From an uncultured Chloracidobacterium sp. (GTDB taxonomy: Bacteria; Acidobacteriota; Blastocatellia; Pyrinomonadales; Pyrinomonadaceae): a stretch of DNA of 64,000 nt. Shown one piece after another: positions 1-8,627 of the stretch. The position numbers were made by a program, and so were the translations under genes. How positions within the stretch are numbered: position 1 is the first letter of the stretch; each line of letters starts with the position of its first letter. Location: positions 1 through 64,000 of the forward strand of contig CALDGX010000205.1 of the NCBI GenBank assembly GCA_937941715.1. Direction: 5' to 3'. Below the pieces are notes generated by a model. That model saw only the letters and a list, made by a program, of their open reading frames with translations, made no database searches and was not told the origin of the DNA.

Positions 1-2771
1 TCGCCGCCCCCGACACCGCCCTCGGGGCCGAGGTCGATTATTTGGTCCGCGGTTTTGATAACATCAAGGTTGTGTTCGATCACGACCAAACTTCCTCCGC
101 CGTCGATCAGCGCCCGAAACGCCGAAAGCAGCTTGTTAATGTCGTCAAAATGAAGTCCGGTCGTTGGCTCGTCAAAGATGAAGAGCGTCTGCGAAGAATT
201 TTTCTGGGCGAGATGCGAGGCGAGTTTTACACGCTGGGCTTCGCCGCCCGAGAGTGTCGTCGCCGATTGACCGAGCCGTAGGTAGCCGAGCCCGACGGCG
301 TCAAGCACCTTAAGCCTTGAGACAAGTTTGGCGATGTCCTTGAAAAAGAGTATTGCCTCGCGGATGGTCAACTGCAATACTTCGTGAATATTTTTCCCCT
401 TGTACTTGACGTCCAGGATCTCCTGTTTGAACCGCATTCCGCGGCAGTCTTCACAAACCAATTCGACATCGGCGAGAAACTGCATCTCGATGGTCACGGT
501 GCCGCTGCCTTGGCAGATCTCGCAGCGTCCGCCGGGGACGTTAAATGAGAAATGTGACGCGTTATAGCCCTTTGACCGGGCAGTATTCGTGGCTGCAAAA
601 ACCTCGCGAATAGCGTCATAGGCCTTGATATACGTGACCGGATTCGATCTTGGGGTGCGTCCGATCGGCGATTGATCGACCAGGACAATGTCATCGATCA
701 GTTCACCGCCGGTGATCTCCTTAAAGAAACCGACCGGTGCGTTCCACTCGCCGCGTTTCTTTTTGAGGCCGGCATACAGGATATCGTGGATCAATGTGGA
801 TTTGCCGGACCCTGAAACACCTGTCACGCAAACGAGCATGTCCAGCGGGATCGTGACCGACAGGTCCTTCAAATTGTGTTCGCGGGCTCCGATGATCTCG
901 ATCTTTCGCTTCGTAGCCGGACGCCGTTTCAGCGGGACCTTGATCTCGGCCTCGCCGCGGAGATACTTGGCCGTAAGCGATGTCTTGCTCTTCATCAGCT
1001 GCTTGAAATCGCCGTTGAACACAAGTTCACCGCCGTATTCGCCTGCGTAAGGGCCGATATCGATTATATGATCGGCCGAACGCATCGTTTCCTCGTCATG
1101 TTCGACAACCAGTACCGTATTTCCGATATCGCGGAGGCCCTCGAGGATCTTGATGAGCCGCGAATTGTCCCGCGGGTGGAGTCCGATGCTCGGCTCGTCC
1201 AGAACGTAAAGCGTTCCGACGAGCAGTGATCCCAGATTTGTCGCAAGCTGAATGCGCTGAGCTTCGCCTCCCGAAAGTGTCGCGGCTAGCCGGTTCAGGG
1301 TAAGGTAATCGAGTCCGACCTCGACCAGAAAAGTGAGCCGCCGCCTGATCTCCAGCAGAAGCTTGTCGGCGATTTGGGCACGCTCGTTGTCGAGCACCAG
1401 CGAGTTAAAGAAGTCGTGAGCGACACTGACCGACATTTCGACGATGTCCGGCAGCGACCTGCCGCCGACCTTCACGTCGCGAGCCTCCTGCCGCAAACGC
1501 TGGCCATTGCAGTCGGGGCAGCGGGTGTAACCGCGGTATTTGGCCAAAAATACGCGCACGTGGAGTTTGTATTTTTTGGTTTCGAGCCATTCAAAAAAGC
1601 CCTTGATACCGCGCCAGCCTTCGTCTCCGTAAACGATGCAGTTCTGCTGAAAGTCCGGCAGGTCGGCATAAGGCTTGGTCATGTCAATGTTGGCCGAAGC
1701 ACAATATTTGGCCAGTTCTTTCTGTGCCCAAGCGTGTTGCGGCCGTGTAAAAGGCTCTATCGCACCGGCTTTGAGCGAAATCAGCGGATTTGGGATCACC
1801 AGCCCGTAATCTATGCCGATCGTGTTGCCAAAACCCTGGCAGGTCGGACACGCACCGAACGGCGAATTAAAGCTGAAAAGGTGGGGTTCCGGCTCCTCAT
1901 AACGAGTCCCGTCGTACTTGCAAACATAACGGTCCGAGAATTTGAGAGTGATGTGGCCGTTTTCCGAATTTTCGCCACTTTCGGCCGTTTCGACCATCGC
2001 TGCATGACCCTCGCGAAAACAAGTTTCAAGCGAGTCGACCAGACGCTGGCGGATACCGCTGTCAGCCTTCAGGCGGTCGATCAGTACGAAAGTCCCGTCA
2101 AAGTCGTCAAACGGATAATCCTCGGGCCGCTGCAGTTCGATGACCTCGCCACCGCGATAGAGCCTCGAAAAGCCCTGCTGCAATAGCGAGATCAGAAATG
2201 CCGAAGTACTGAGGTCTTTGGCGGACGCCTTGGCCTTGGTCTTTTTGGCGGATCGGACTGCTTCGCGTGATACTTCTTCCTGAATAGGGAAAAGTAGAAA
2301 GAACCTCGTACCCTGGGGCAACTCGGACAATATCTCGTCGGCCGCCGACTCAGGCGAGTCCCGCTTTACCTCACGGCCGCATTTATGGCAGATCGTCTGC
2401 CCTGCACGAGCGAACAGCAGTCGCAGGTAATCATAGATCTCGGTCTGGGTGGCGACGGTCGAACGCGGATTCTTGGTCGAGTTCTTTTGCCGAATGGCGA
2501 TAGCTGGAGCGATGCCGGCGATCTCGTCAACCTCCGGCTTGTCCATTCGCTCCAGAAATTGGCGGGCGTATGCCGAAAGTGATTCGACATAACGGCGCTG
2601 TCCCTCAGCGTAAAGTGTATCGAATGCAAGCGATGATTTGCCTGATCCGGAAACGCCGGTAACCACCGTCAGCTTGTTGACCGGAATGGCGACGTCAATG
2701 TTCTTTAGGTTGTGAACGCGGGCACCGCGAATTACGATCTGGTCTTCCGTTTTAGATGTGGCGGCCTGCAT
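1..2771 (-). CDS. uvrA: UvrA, excinuclease ABC subunit A (3' end cut by window)
   Basis: UvrA is the damage-recognition ATPase of nucleotide excision repair; it loads UvrB on lesions in the cytoplasm. The frame is open from an ATG at 2771 to the window edge, giving 923 residues, so only a short C-terminal piece is missing (family about 940-1000). Seen: first Walker A loop GVSGSGKSS near residues 39-47, zinc-binding CxxC pairs, first ABC signature LSGGEAQRIQLATNLGS followed by a Walker B DEP (around 1270-1160), a second zinc module CEICQGSG (around 530), a second signature LSGGEAQRVKLASHL with FIFDEPTTGLH, and a terminal VVIEHNLDVIKTAD. Reading frame checked at both ends and consistent, so no net frameshift. 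Stand-alone; no uvrB or uvrC in the window. Confidence 0.97.
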   Translation of the reverse strand, partial: MQAATSKTEDQIVIRGARVHNLKNIDVAIPVNKLTVVTGVSGSGKSSLAFDTLYAEGQRRYVESLSAYARQFLERMDKPEVDEIAGIAPAIAIRQKNSTKNPRSTVATQTEIYDYLRLLFARAGQTICHKCGREVKRDSPESAADEILSELPQGTRFFLLFPIQEEVSREAVRSAKKTKAKASAKDLSTSAFLISLLQQGFSRLYRGGEVIELQRPEDYPFDDFDGTFVLIDRLKADSGIRQRLVDSLETCFREGHAAMVETAESGENSENGHITLKFSDRYVCKYDGTRYEEPEPHLFSFNSPFGACPTCQGFGNTIGIDYGLVIPNPLISLKAGAIEPFTRPQHAWAQKELAKYCASANIDMTKPYADLPDFQQNCIVYGDEGWRGIKGFFEWLETKKYKLHVRVFLAKYRGYTRCPDCNGQRLRQEARDVKVGGRSLPDIVEMSVSVAHDFFNSLVLDNERAQIADKLLLEIRRRLTFLVEVGLDYLTLNRLAATLSGGEAQRIQLATNLGSLLVGTLYVLDEPSIGLHPRDNSRLIKILEGLRDIGNTVLVVEHDEETMRSADHIIDIGPYAGEYGGELVFNGDFKQLMKSKTSLTAKYLRGEAEIKVPLKRRPATKRKIEIIGAREHNLKDLSVTIPLDMLVCVTGVSGSGKSTLIHDILYAGLKKKRGEWNAPVGFFKEITGGELIDDIVLVDQSPIGRTPRSNPVTYIKAYDAIREVFAATNTARSKGYNASHFSFNVPGGRCEICQGSGTVTIEMQFLADVELVCEDCRGMRFKQEILDVKYKGKNIHEVLQLTIREAILFFKDIAKLVSRLKVLDAVGLGYLRLGQSATTLSGGEAQRVKLASHLAQKNSSQTLFIFDEPTTGLHFDDINKLLSAFRALIDGGGSLVVIEHNLDVIKTADQIIDLGPEGGVGGG

Positions 2772-2859
2772 AGATAAGATTTCCGGCTTCAGCGCAAAGG
2801 AGTATGTTACCAAATCGGATTTGGGTAAACAAAAGCATGCGCGGAAAGGAGAGTACCGA

Positions 2860-3096
2860 TCACCAGCGGGGGTCGTAGCTGCTGAAATTTGACTGCCAGT
2901 CGTCCGCAGGTTCGGCGACAAGAACGGCGATATGACCGTTGAGAATGACTCCGGAATCGGTCTCGCGGCGAAGCCGGTAGGTTCTACCGCCGGGCGAGCA
3001 GACGGTGATCACTATCTTTTCGTCCACCCGCTTACTGATCGACGCATGGCGCCAATCGGCCCTCGAACGGACGACCAGCCGTGACCCGATGGGCAT
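2860..3096 (-). CDS. Small conserved-looking protein of unknown function (78 aa)
   Basis: This ORF begins at an ATG 12 bases after the stop of the L,D-transpeptidase-like gene, so it is probably the last gene of that transcription unit. The protein is soluble and basic, starts MPIGSRLVVRSRADWRHA and contains the segment SPGGRTYRLRRE, followed by an alternating hydrophobic stretch suggestive of a small beta-barrel. There is no signal peptide or membrane segment. A longer in-frame extension (to 3294) is only the antisense-frame shadow of the upstream gene. The ribosome-binding site is weak. I recognise no family with certainty; the regular protein-like composition and operon position argue that it is real. 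Confidence 0.5.
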   Translation of the reverse strand: MPIGSRLVVRSRADWRHASISKRVDEKIVITVCSPGGRTYRLRRETDSGVILNGHIAVLVAEPADDWQSNFSSYDPRW

Positions 3097-3107
3097 CTGC
3101 CCAAGCG

Positions 3108-3869
3108 TTATTTGAATTTCGGCAGGTTCCACGATTTGCGGTACTTTTCGTAAACGTCGGCCGGGAATTGCACGATGTACGGATTCTTGGACGGTATCGC
3201 CCAAGCGACCAGACCCTCGAGCATACGGCGTTCCATCGCGGTGCACCCGGCGGTGCCATCGGTCGGGCTTTTCCAAATATGGAGGAAGATGCACGAACCG
3301 CGACTCTTTTGTACCGGGTAACTGTTATAACCGACAAAGATGCCAAGGTCATACTGTTCGCCGACGGCGAGCATTTTCTCCGAAGACTTCCAGTCGAAGT
3401 TACCCACGTGCATCCGGTTGACGATCCGATTGTAAAACTGCGAATGCGGATCATCGACGCACTCAGTGAATTCTTCGAGCTTTGTGTATGGCAGTTCGAC
3501 GGCATTGGGTTTCGAACCCTTGCCAAAAGCTGCGGTCAGCGGAAAGATCCCCGCCGGGGCGTTTCCGTCGCCTTCCTTCTTTACCTTTGCCGTAGTGTCG
3601 CCGGCGGGGGCCTCTGCCCAAGCCAGGCCGTTGCGGCCGACGACAACCGCGAACTCTTCACCGTCAGCCTTCCATTTCGCCCCGGCGTTCTTACGTTCAA
3701 ACATATGAGCGCGGCCTTCGACCGAGTTCCAGTCCTTGGTAATGACGACCACCAACTGCTGCGATCTGCCAAAATCCGGCTTGGACGGCGGAACTTCGGG
3801 TTTCTTGACCTGTGCCGAAACGCCGACAGCTAATGCGAATGTGCAGAGAAATACGCGGCAGAAACTCAT
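3108..3869 (-). CDS. Secreted L,D-transpeptidase (YkuD-like) family protein
   Basis: 253 aa with an N-terminal signal peptide ending near SAQ (residues 1-20). The C-terminal half carries the YkuD-type catalytic signature: His197 in FLHIWKS and the nucleophile Cys209 in the SPTDGTAGCTAME context, the SxGC-like motif. An upstream segment APAGIFPL matches the T/SPxGxF turn of the family. YkuD enzymes make 3-3 cross-links in peptidoglycan or attach proteins to it; a murein-endopeptidase-like role is also possible for this secreted form. The gene starts 6 bases after the stop of the M50B-like gene, consistent with an operon. Specific substrate is not inferable. Confidence 0.8.
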   Translation of the reverse strand: MSFCRVFLCTFALAVGVSAQVKKPEVPPSKPDFGRSQQLVVVITKDWNSVEGRAHMFERKNAGAKWKADGEEFAVVVGRNGLAWAEAPAGDTTAKVKKEGDGNAPAGIFPLTAAFGKGSKPNAVELPYTKLEEFTECVDDPHSQFYNRIVNRMHVGNFDWKSSEKMLAVGEQYDLGIFVGYNSYPVQKSRGSCIFLHIWKSPTDGTAGCTAMERRMLEGLVAWAIPSKNPYIVQFPADVYEKYRKSWNLPKFK

Positions 3870-3875
3870 ATCTTC

Positions 3876-4664
3876 TTATTCGTCAAAAAATACGTCAGAC
3901 GACCCTTTTCCTTTGGCGACCGCAAAAATGCGCATACCGACCGAGATCATTACGACCGAGATCACGATCCACAATATCACCCACACAATGCCCGGCAAAC
4001 CGGTGGCATCTGCCATATTCCTGGCGTCGTTTGAAATGTCCGAACCGACCAGCGGAGCGTTTAGGAAAAACAGCGTCTTCAGATCTGAGAGGGAATTAAG
4101 GAGGCATTGGATCGCCAGGAACGCCACGGCAAAATTCGCCGTCCGATAGCTGGCGAATTTGCCCAGGGCAAGCAGACCCGCGGTCAACAGCACTCCGGCG
4201 ACAACCGTGAAAAGCACGCTCGAAAACGCAACATTCAGCGAGAGAAAATGAAATATCGGGCTCAGTATGCCGAACACAAGCGTCATGATGCCGACAAACA
4301 TGCCGGAAGCAACCAGCACCTTATGCGGTGAGACAGATCTGCGGATCAATAGCAGCATGATCACCCCGAAAACGGTGGTGCCGAGATAGCCTGCACTCGA
4401 GGTCAACATGGCACCAAACCAACCCGAAGGTGCGGAATAGACAGCACCGCTGCCGTCCGAGGCGATCGTCAGACTCTGAACCGCTCCGCCTGTAAGTACT
4501 GCGACCAGTGCGTGGCTGCCTTCATGAATAAAGGTCACGAACAGCCTGATCGGATAGACCAGATAGTCTGCGTAAGGTATGAACCAAAGGGCGATCGTGA
4601 TGATCGTGGCGAGGATCAGCAGTATGACCTGCGGTTTGGCGTCTTCGGCTAATTTATATCCCAT
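3876..4664 (-). CDS. M50B-like multi-pass membrane protein with HExxH motif
   Basis: 262 aa, about six to seven hydrophobic segments. A HEGSH motif lies at residues 47-51 inside the second hydrophobic segment (FIHEGSHALVAVLTGG), the hallmark of the Peptidase_M50B-like group of intramembrane zinc proteins; it is followed by a beta-rich loop (AVQSLTIASDGSGAVYS) as in that family. Whether these proteins are active proteases is not established. No PDZ domain is visible, so it is not a RseP/SpoIVFB-type enzyme. It is the first gene of a run with the L,D-transpeptidase-like gene (6-base gap) and the 78-aa ORF. The C-terminus is short and charged (DVFFDE). Confidence 0.75.
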   Translation of the reverse strand: MGYKLAEDAKPQVILLILATIITIALWFIPYADYLVYPIRLFVTFIHEGSHALVAVLTGGAVQSLTIASDGSGAVYSAPSGWFGAMLTSSAGYLGTTVFGVIMLLLIRRSVSPHKVLVASGMFVGIMTLVFGILSPIFHFLSLNVAFSSVLFTVVAGVLLTAGLLALGKFASYRTANFAVAFLAIQCLLNSLSDLKTLFFLNAPLVGSDISNDARNMADATGLPGIVWVILWIVISVVMISVGMRIFAVAKGKGSSDVFFDE

Positions 4665-4739
4665 ACTTCAAAAAAACTCCCGTGCGGACTTATGACCGAA
4701 TACGCTTATTGTAATCAAAAGTTCGGTTCTTGTCGCCGT

Positions 4740-5219
4740 TTATTTGCTGTCGGATCGCCGCTGATAGTCGCTTTTGCCGCCCGTTTTGCTTTCGAGCCGC
4801 AACTCGGTGATGACAATGTCCTTCTGAACAGCCTTGCACATATCGTAGATCGTCAGGGCGGCGACTGAGGCGGCGGTCAGCGCTTCCATTTCTATTCCGG
4901 TCTGTGCGGAGGTGACGGCTTCGGCCGTAATATTTATGCCCGTTTTTGTAAACTCGGCCGTTACATTCACTTTGGAGAGGTTTATCTGGTGACAGAGCGG
5001 TATCAACTCGGAGGTGCGTTTCGCTGCCATGATACCGGCGATACGGGCGATCTCGAGCGGGTCGCCTTTCGGGTTGATGTTTGACCGCAATCTTATAAGC
5101 GTTTCATCCGAAAGCAACACGCGGGCCGAGGCCACGGCTCGCCGGACGCTTTCCTGCTTGCCTGAGACATCCACCATTCGAACCTTTCCGGCTTCGTCAA
5201 AATGCGATAGTTCGCTCAT
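4740..5219 (-). CDS. moaC: MoaC, cyclic pyranopterin monophosphate synthase
   Basis: MoaC, with MoaA, converts GTP to cyclic pyranopterin monophosphate, the first step of molybdenum cofactor synthesis. The 159-aa product fits the family (about 160). Seen: SELSHFDEAGKVRMVDVSGK at the N-terminus, IPLCHQINLSKV in the middle and GIEMEALTAASVAALTIYDM followed by CKAVQKDI, which holds the catalytic Asp/Lys region. I chose the ATG at 5219 rather than the longer frame from 5291 because it matches the family start and overlaps the TGA of the methyltransferase gene as ATGA, indicating translational coupling. Last gene of the cluster M24 peptidase - moeA - methyltransferase - moaC. Confidence 0.95.
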   Translation of the reverse strand: MSELSHFDEAGKVRMVDVSGKQESVRRAVASARVLLSDETLIRLRSNINPKGDPLEIARIAGIMAAKRTSELIPLCHQINLSKVNVTAEFTKTGINITAEAVTSAQTGIEMEALTAASVAALTIYDMCKAVQKDIVITELRLESKTGGKSDYQRRSDSK

Positions 5220-5950
5220 ATCTTTCTTGCCTCGAAGATCAATGTGTTTCCGCCGAGCAGAACCTCGTCTGAATTTAGTTCGTCCGTCCATCGCTCAGAT
5301 CGCCTTGCTCGGGACGAGAACTTTGAAACGAGCCTGATGAGAAATGCCAGCGGCAAAAACGCCCAGGTATTCTTTTTTTCCTTGTCGCGATAGGTGCGGA
5401 CGACCTGAAATCCGTATTTTTCGAGCAGAAACCGCAACTCCGAATAGCCGATCGGGTTGACGTGAAGAGCGATCTCCTCCATTCCCGGAAACTCGCGGCT
5501 GATCGCATCAAGTGCTGGTCGCGAGAGCGGCTTGAAATGCGAGGTGTAGCCCGAAAAGAGCCATTTCAAGCGTTCCTCGATATTCATAATGTTCGGTACC
5601 GAAACTATCAGGCAGCCGCCTGGCACCGTCAAGCGTGCAAATTCAGCGATGGCGTTGGCCGGATTTTCGATGTGCTCCAGGCCCTCGACGCATACGACGG
5701 TTTCAAACTCGCCGTCATCATAGGGCAGCCGCGTGTCCAGATTGCCCGAGCGGATCTCGACGCCGTCGAGCCTAAATATCTCGGGGTAAAGGTCACAGCA
5801 GGCAACCTCGAAACCAAGCCGTTTTAGCCGTTGAGCAAGTGCTCCTTCGCCTGCCGGTACGTCGAGCAGGCAGCCCCGTGCACGGCCGGCGAGGATCTTC
5901 TCGACGGTGTCGTGTATTGCTTCGTGTGCAAGTGCGGCTGGTTCGTTCAT
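5216..5950 (-). CDS. Class I SAM-dependent methyltransferase
   Basis: 244 aa. Motif I is LLDVPAGEGALAQRL (about residues 24-38), followed by acidic motif II (CCDLYPE), motif post-II GNLDTRLPYDDGEFETVVC, and motif III PGGCLIVSVPN, the layout of a Methyltransf_11/ubiE-like small-molecule methyltransferase. The C-terminal third contains a helical region that usually shapes the acceptor site. Substrate unknown. It lies between moeA (11-base gap) and moaC (4-base ATGA overlap), so it is expressed with molybdenum-cofactor genes, but no known Moco step needs such an enzyme; the link may be only transcriptional. Confidence 0.85.
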   Translation of the reverse strand: MNEPAALAHEAIHDTVEKILAGRARGCLLDVPAGEGALAQRLKRLGFEVACCDLYPEIFRLDGVEIRSGNLDTRLPYDDGEFETVVCVEGLEHIENPANAIAEFARLTVPGGCLIVSVPNIMNIEERLKWLFSGYTSHFKPLSRPALDAISREFPGMEEIALHVNPIGYSELRFLLEKYGFQVVRTYRDKEKKNTWAFLPLAFLIRLVSKFSSRARRSERWTDELNSDEVLLGGNTLIFEARKI

Positions 5951-5961
5951 ATAATTTAGAA

Positions 5962-7155
5962 CTACAAAAATAACACAGACGCCACGTCACCGGCCTCGAG
6001 CCTTCGTCCGGCCTCTACGACCACGAGGGATTCGGCCCTGGAATAACCAACAAAATCCGATGATCCCTGCCAGCGCGTCGGATTCGCGATCAGGCGGCCT
6101 TTATTATCAGTTGAGAGCGTTACCGGCAGGTATGTGTCGCGCTCTTTGGCGGCCTTGACCGGCGTCGCCAGTACTGCGTGCCCGGATCGCAAATGAGGCT
6201 GCAAGGAACCTTGCATCTGCAACAAAGCGGGCCTGACGAACAACTCAAAGGTCACCGCAGCCGAAACCGGATTACCGGGAAGCCCGAAGATCAATTTTTC
6301 GCCGAGCGTTGCGAAAACAGCCGGTTTACCCGGCTTGAGGCTTACCTTTTCAAAGCAGATCTCAGCCCCGAGGCACCTCAACGCCGGTTTGGTCAGGTCG
6401 TATTTGCCGACCGAAACACCACCGGTAATGATGAGCACGTCGGATGTTTCCAGCGCTTCGGCAATTCGGCCGGTCAACCTTTCGAGGTCGTCGTCCGCAA
6501 GCCTGAATTCGCGGGGTAACGCTCCGCAACGCAGCGAAAGGGCCGCAAGCATCGGGGCGTTTGAGTTTCGTATCTGGTCGATGCCGGGCGTTTCTTCGAC
6601 CGGGACGATCTCGCTGCCAGTAGCCAAAATACCTACGATCGGCCGCACCGAAACGCTCACGCTGCTGCAGCCAAACGCAGCCATCGATGCGATCATCTGT
6701 TCCGTGACGCGTTCACCTTTTGAAAATACGCGGTCGCCTGCCTTGATCTCTGATCCCCTGAAAACGACGTTAGCGGCAGGCTTTGTGCTCTCGTTGATCG
6801 TAACTATGCCGTCGGTTTCGCCGGTCAATTCGATCTTTTGTACTGCGTTTGCACCGAGGGGCAATGGAGCACCGGTCATGATCCTGACAGCTTCGCCGCT
6901 TTTCATCTCGTGGTGCCAGCCGTGACCGGCTGATGATTCGCCAACGATCTTCAGCCTCGCCGGAGCCGATCGGGTATCCTCGGCGATAACCGCATAGCCG
7001 TCCATTTGCGAACGATCGAAAGGAGGAAGATCGGTGTCGGCGGTGATATCCTCGCTCAACACCCGGCCGACGGACTCGCGAAGGGGCAATTTCTCAGACC
7101 CGACCGTCCTCGTTCTGACCTGAATTGCCATGGTTGCCTCGGTGACCGTGATCAT
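5962..7155 (-). CDS. moeA: MoeA, molybdopterin molybdenumtransferase
   Basis: MoeA inserts molybdate into adenylated molybdopterin to complete the cofactor. With the ATG at 7155 the protein has 397 residues, typical of MoeA. Seen: LPPFDRSQMDGYAV at the N-terminus, IMTGAPLPLGANAV, the MogA-like domain motifs GGVSVGKYD and FGLPGNPVSA, and a C-terminal beta domain. A longer frame from 7266 reads through the neighbouring peptidase gene and is rejected; the chosen start lies 2 bases after the M24 gene stop, suggesting coupling. moaC follows two genes downstream; moaA, mogA and moaD/E are not in the window. Confidence 0.95.
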   Translation of the reverse strand: MITVTEATMAIQVRTRTVGSEKLPLRESVGRVLSEDITADTDLPPFDRSQMDGYAVIAEDTRSAPARLKIVGESSAGHGWHHEMKSGEAVRIMTGAPLPLGANAVQKIELTGETDGIVTINESTKPAANVVFRGSEIKAGDRVFSKGERVTEQMIASMAAFGCSSVSVSVRPIVGILATGSEIVPVEETPGIDQIRNSNAPMLAALSLRCGALPREFRLADDDLERLTGRIAEALETSDVLIITGGVSVGKYDLTKPALRCLGAEICFEKVSLKPGKPAVFATLGEKLIFGLPGNPVSAAVTFELFVRPALLQMQGSLQPHLRSGHAVLATPVKAAKERDTYLPVTLSTDNKGRLIANPTRWQGSSDFVGYSRAESLVVVEAGRRLEAGDVASVLFL

Positions 7156-7157
7156 CG

Positions 7158-8507
7158 CTACTTGATCAAATAAAATTCCGTTTGCCGCGGCCGAATGAAC
7201 TTGAACCCTGTCTTGGTCATCACGGCATCGTCTTCCGCCATTATCGTTACCTTCTGCCCGTTCCACTCCGGTACGTTTGTCGAAGTATTCAGTTCGATCG
7301 ATGTGAACGACCCGAGTCGAAAGCGGTCTTCGTCACCGCCAAGACTCTTTCGAAAGTCGATCGACGCGCCGAGGCCGTGCCCGTGGGCGCCGATCGGATG
7401 CGAATAGATCATCGCGTCGATATTTTGCTTTTTGCACTCCGCAATCGTTTTCTCATAGAGTTCTGATCCCGTCATGCCAGCCTGTCCAAAGCCGAAAAGG
7501 ATATCCTGTAATCGGTTCGTGTTCCTCAGGGCCGCTTTCAGTCCGGCCGGGGCGTCACGTTCACCGGTTTTCAGAATGTAGCCATGCTTTTGCCAGTCGG
7601 TGCTTAGCCCCATGTAGATCAGGCCAAAATCGACATGGATCAGGTCTCCACGCTGCAGCACCATGGCCTCGTCGGCGGTTTCCAGAAACTGTTGTGATGT
7701 ACCGGTCGAATTTGCCTCACGCTGTATCCGCAGGTCGGGTTGAAACCAAATACCAAGGCCGAGTTTGTTGACCTGCTCCATCATCCACCAGCGAACGTCG
7801 CCGACAGTCGTCTTTCCGGGTTTGATAACCTCATTTGAGAACGCCCGGCGGGTGATGATATCGGTAGCGAGTACTGCCTTTTCGTAATGAGGGAGTTCGT
7901 CGGCGACGCGGGTATCGAAGTAGTCGGTCAACAGTTTGGCCGCCGAAACGAACTTCCGTTCGTTTTCGGAACCCAGCGTCTCGGCAAGGAACTTATATCC
8001 ATCATAGGTCAGGCCGTTTTGCTGTCCGCGGCTGCCGCCGTAATTGAGGGCGATCGTTTTAGGGGATCTTTCGTCAACGATCCGTTTTATCGCCTGAGCG
8101 ATGTCCGCCCGCGACGGATTCAGTACCTTATAGTGCTTTTTCAGGCGCTCCTCGAGATAGCGGACGATCGCGATCCGTTCGATCCGTTCGCCGCGGTCGA
8201 TGAAGATGAAGAAATCGCGTCGCCCGACCATCGGTATCGGGGGGACAATATGTTCAGTGACCGGGTCGGGATGAAACTCTTCGTTAACGACGATCCACAT
8301 TTCGATGCCATGCCGCTTCATCATCGGCAGGAGCATTCCGCCGAGCCGCTTTTCCAGCCATTGCTCGCGAACGTCCATTTGTTCCCGCTGCGACAAAAGC
8401 GACGGCATAGTCGGTATTGGTTCGTTTGACCGGTTCTGTGTCTTGACGACCGCGGCGAGAGCCACTACGGAAATTGCGAACGAAATTATTAGCTTCTTTA
8501 TTGACAT
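7158..8507 (-). CDS. M24-family metallopeptidase (Xaa-Pro aminopeptidase-like), exported
   Basis: 449 aa from the ATG at 8507 (MSIKKLIISFAISVVALAAV), a signal peptide or anchor. The N-terminal creatinase-like domain covers roughly residues 50-200; the C-terminal pita-bread domain has metal-ligand segments IHVDFGLIYMGLSTDWQKHG (Asp...Asp), HPIGAHGHGLGASID (His) and FTSIELNTSTNVPEW (Glu). The usual final Glu falls in the region KVTIMAEDDAV. The spacing fits M24B aminopeptidase P-type enzymes, which cleave N-terminal residues before proline, here probably in the periplasm. It is the first gene of the unit that continues into moeA after 2 bases; the functional link to Moco is unclear. Confidence 0.82.
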   Translation of the reverse strand: MSIKKLIISFAISVVALAAVVKTQNRSNEPIPTMPSLLSQREQMDVREQWLEKRLGGMLLPMMKRHGIEMWIVVNEEFHPDPVTEHIVPPIPMVGRRDFFIFIDRGERIERIAIVRYLEERLKKHYKVLNPSRADIAQAIKRIVDERSPKTIALNYGGSRGQQNGLTYDGYKFLAETLGSENERKFVSAAKLLTDYFDTRVADELPHYEKAVLATDIITRRAFSNEVIKPGKTTVGDVRWWMMEQVNKLGLGIWFQPDLRIQREANSTGTSQQFLETADEAMVLQRGDLIHVDFGLIYMGLSTDWQKHGYILKTGERDAPAGLKAALRNTNRLQDILFGFGQAGMTGSELYEKTIAECKKQNIDAMIYSHPIGAHGHGLGASIDFRKSLGGDEDRFRLGSFTSIELNTSTNVPEWNGQKVTIMAEDDAVMTKTGFKFIRPRQTEFYLIK

Positions 8508-8532
8508 AGATGAGGCCAAAGAATATACGAGC

Positions 8533-8554
8533 TTTCGCGGAAATTTTCGCGAAA
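8533..8554. promoter_or_regulatory. Inverted repeat in divergent promoter region
   Basis: TTTCGCG and CGCGAAA, 7-base perfect arms around an 8-base A/T-rich centre (gaaatttt), lie between the divergent M24 and acyl-CoA dehydrogenase genes. It could be a dimeric regulator operator serving either direction. No regulator is named and a chance palindrome cannot be excluded. Confidence 0.35.
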
Positions 8555-8627
8555 TGTTAGACTTCTAAATAGGATTTTACGAGCCAAATTTTAACACATT
8601 TCTAACAAGTGAGGACATAAGATTACC

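Noticed and set aside
5219..5291. N-terminal extension of MoaC
   Set aside because: Basic non-family residues overlapping the methyltransferase gene; the ATGA-coupled ATG at 5219 matches other MoaC starts.
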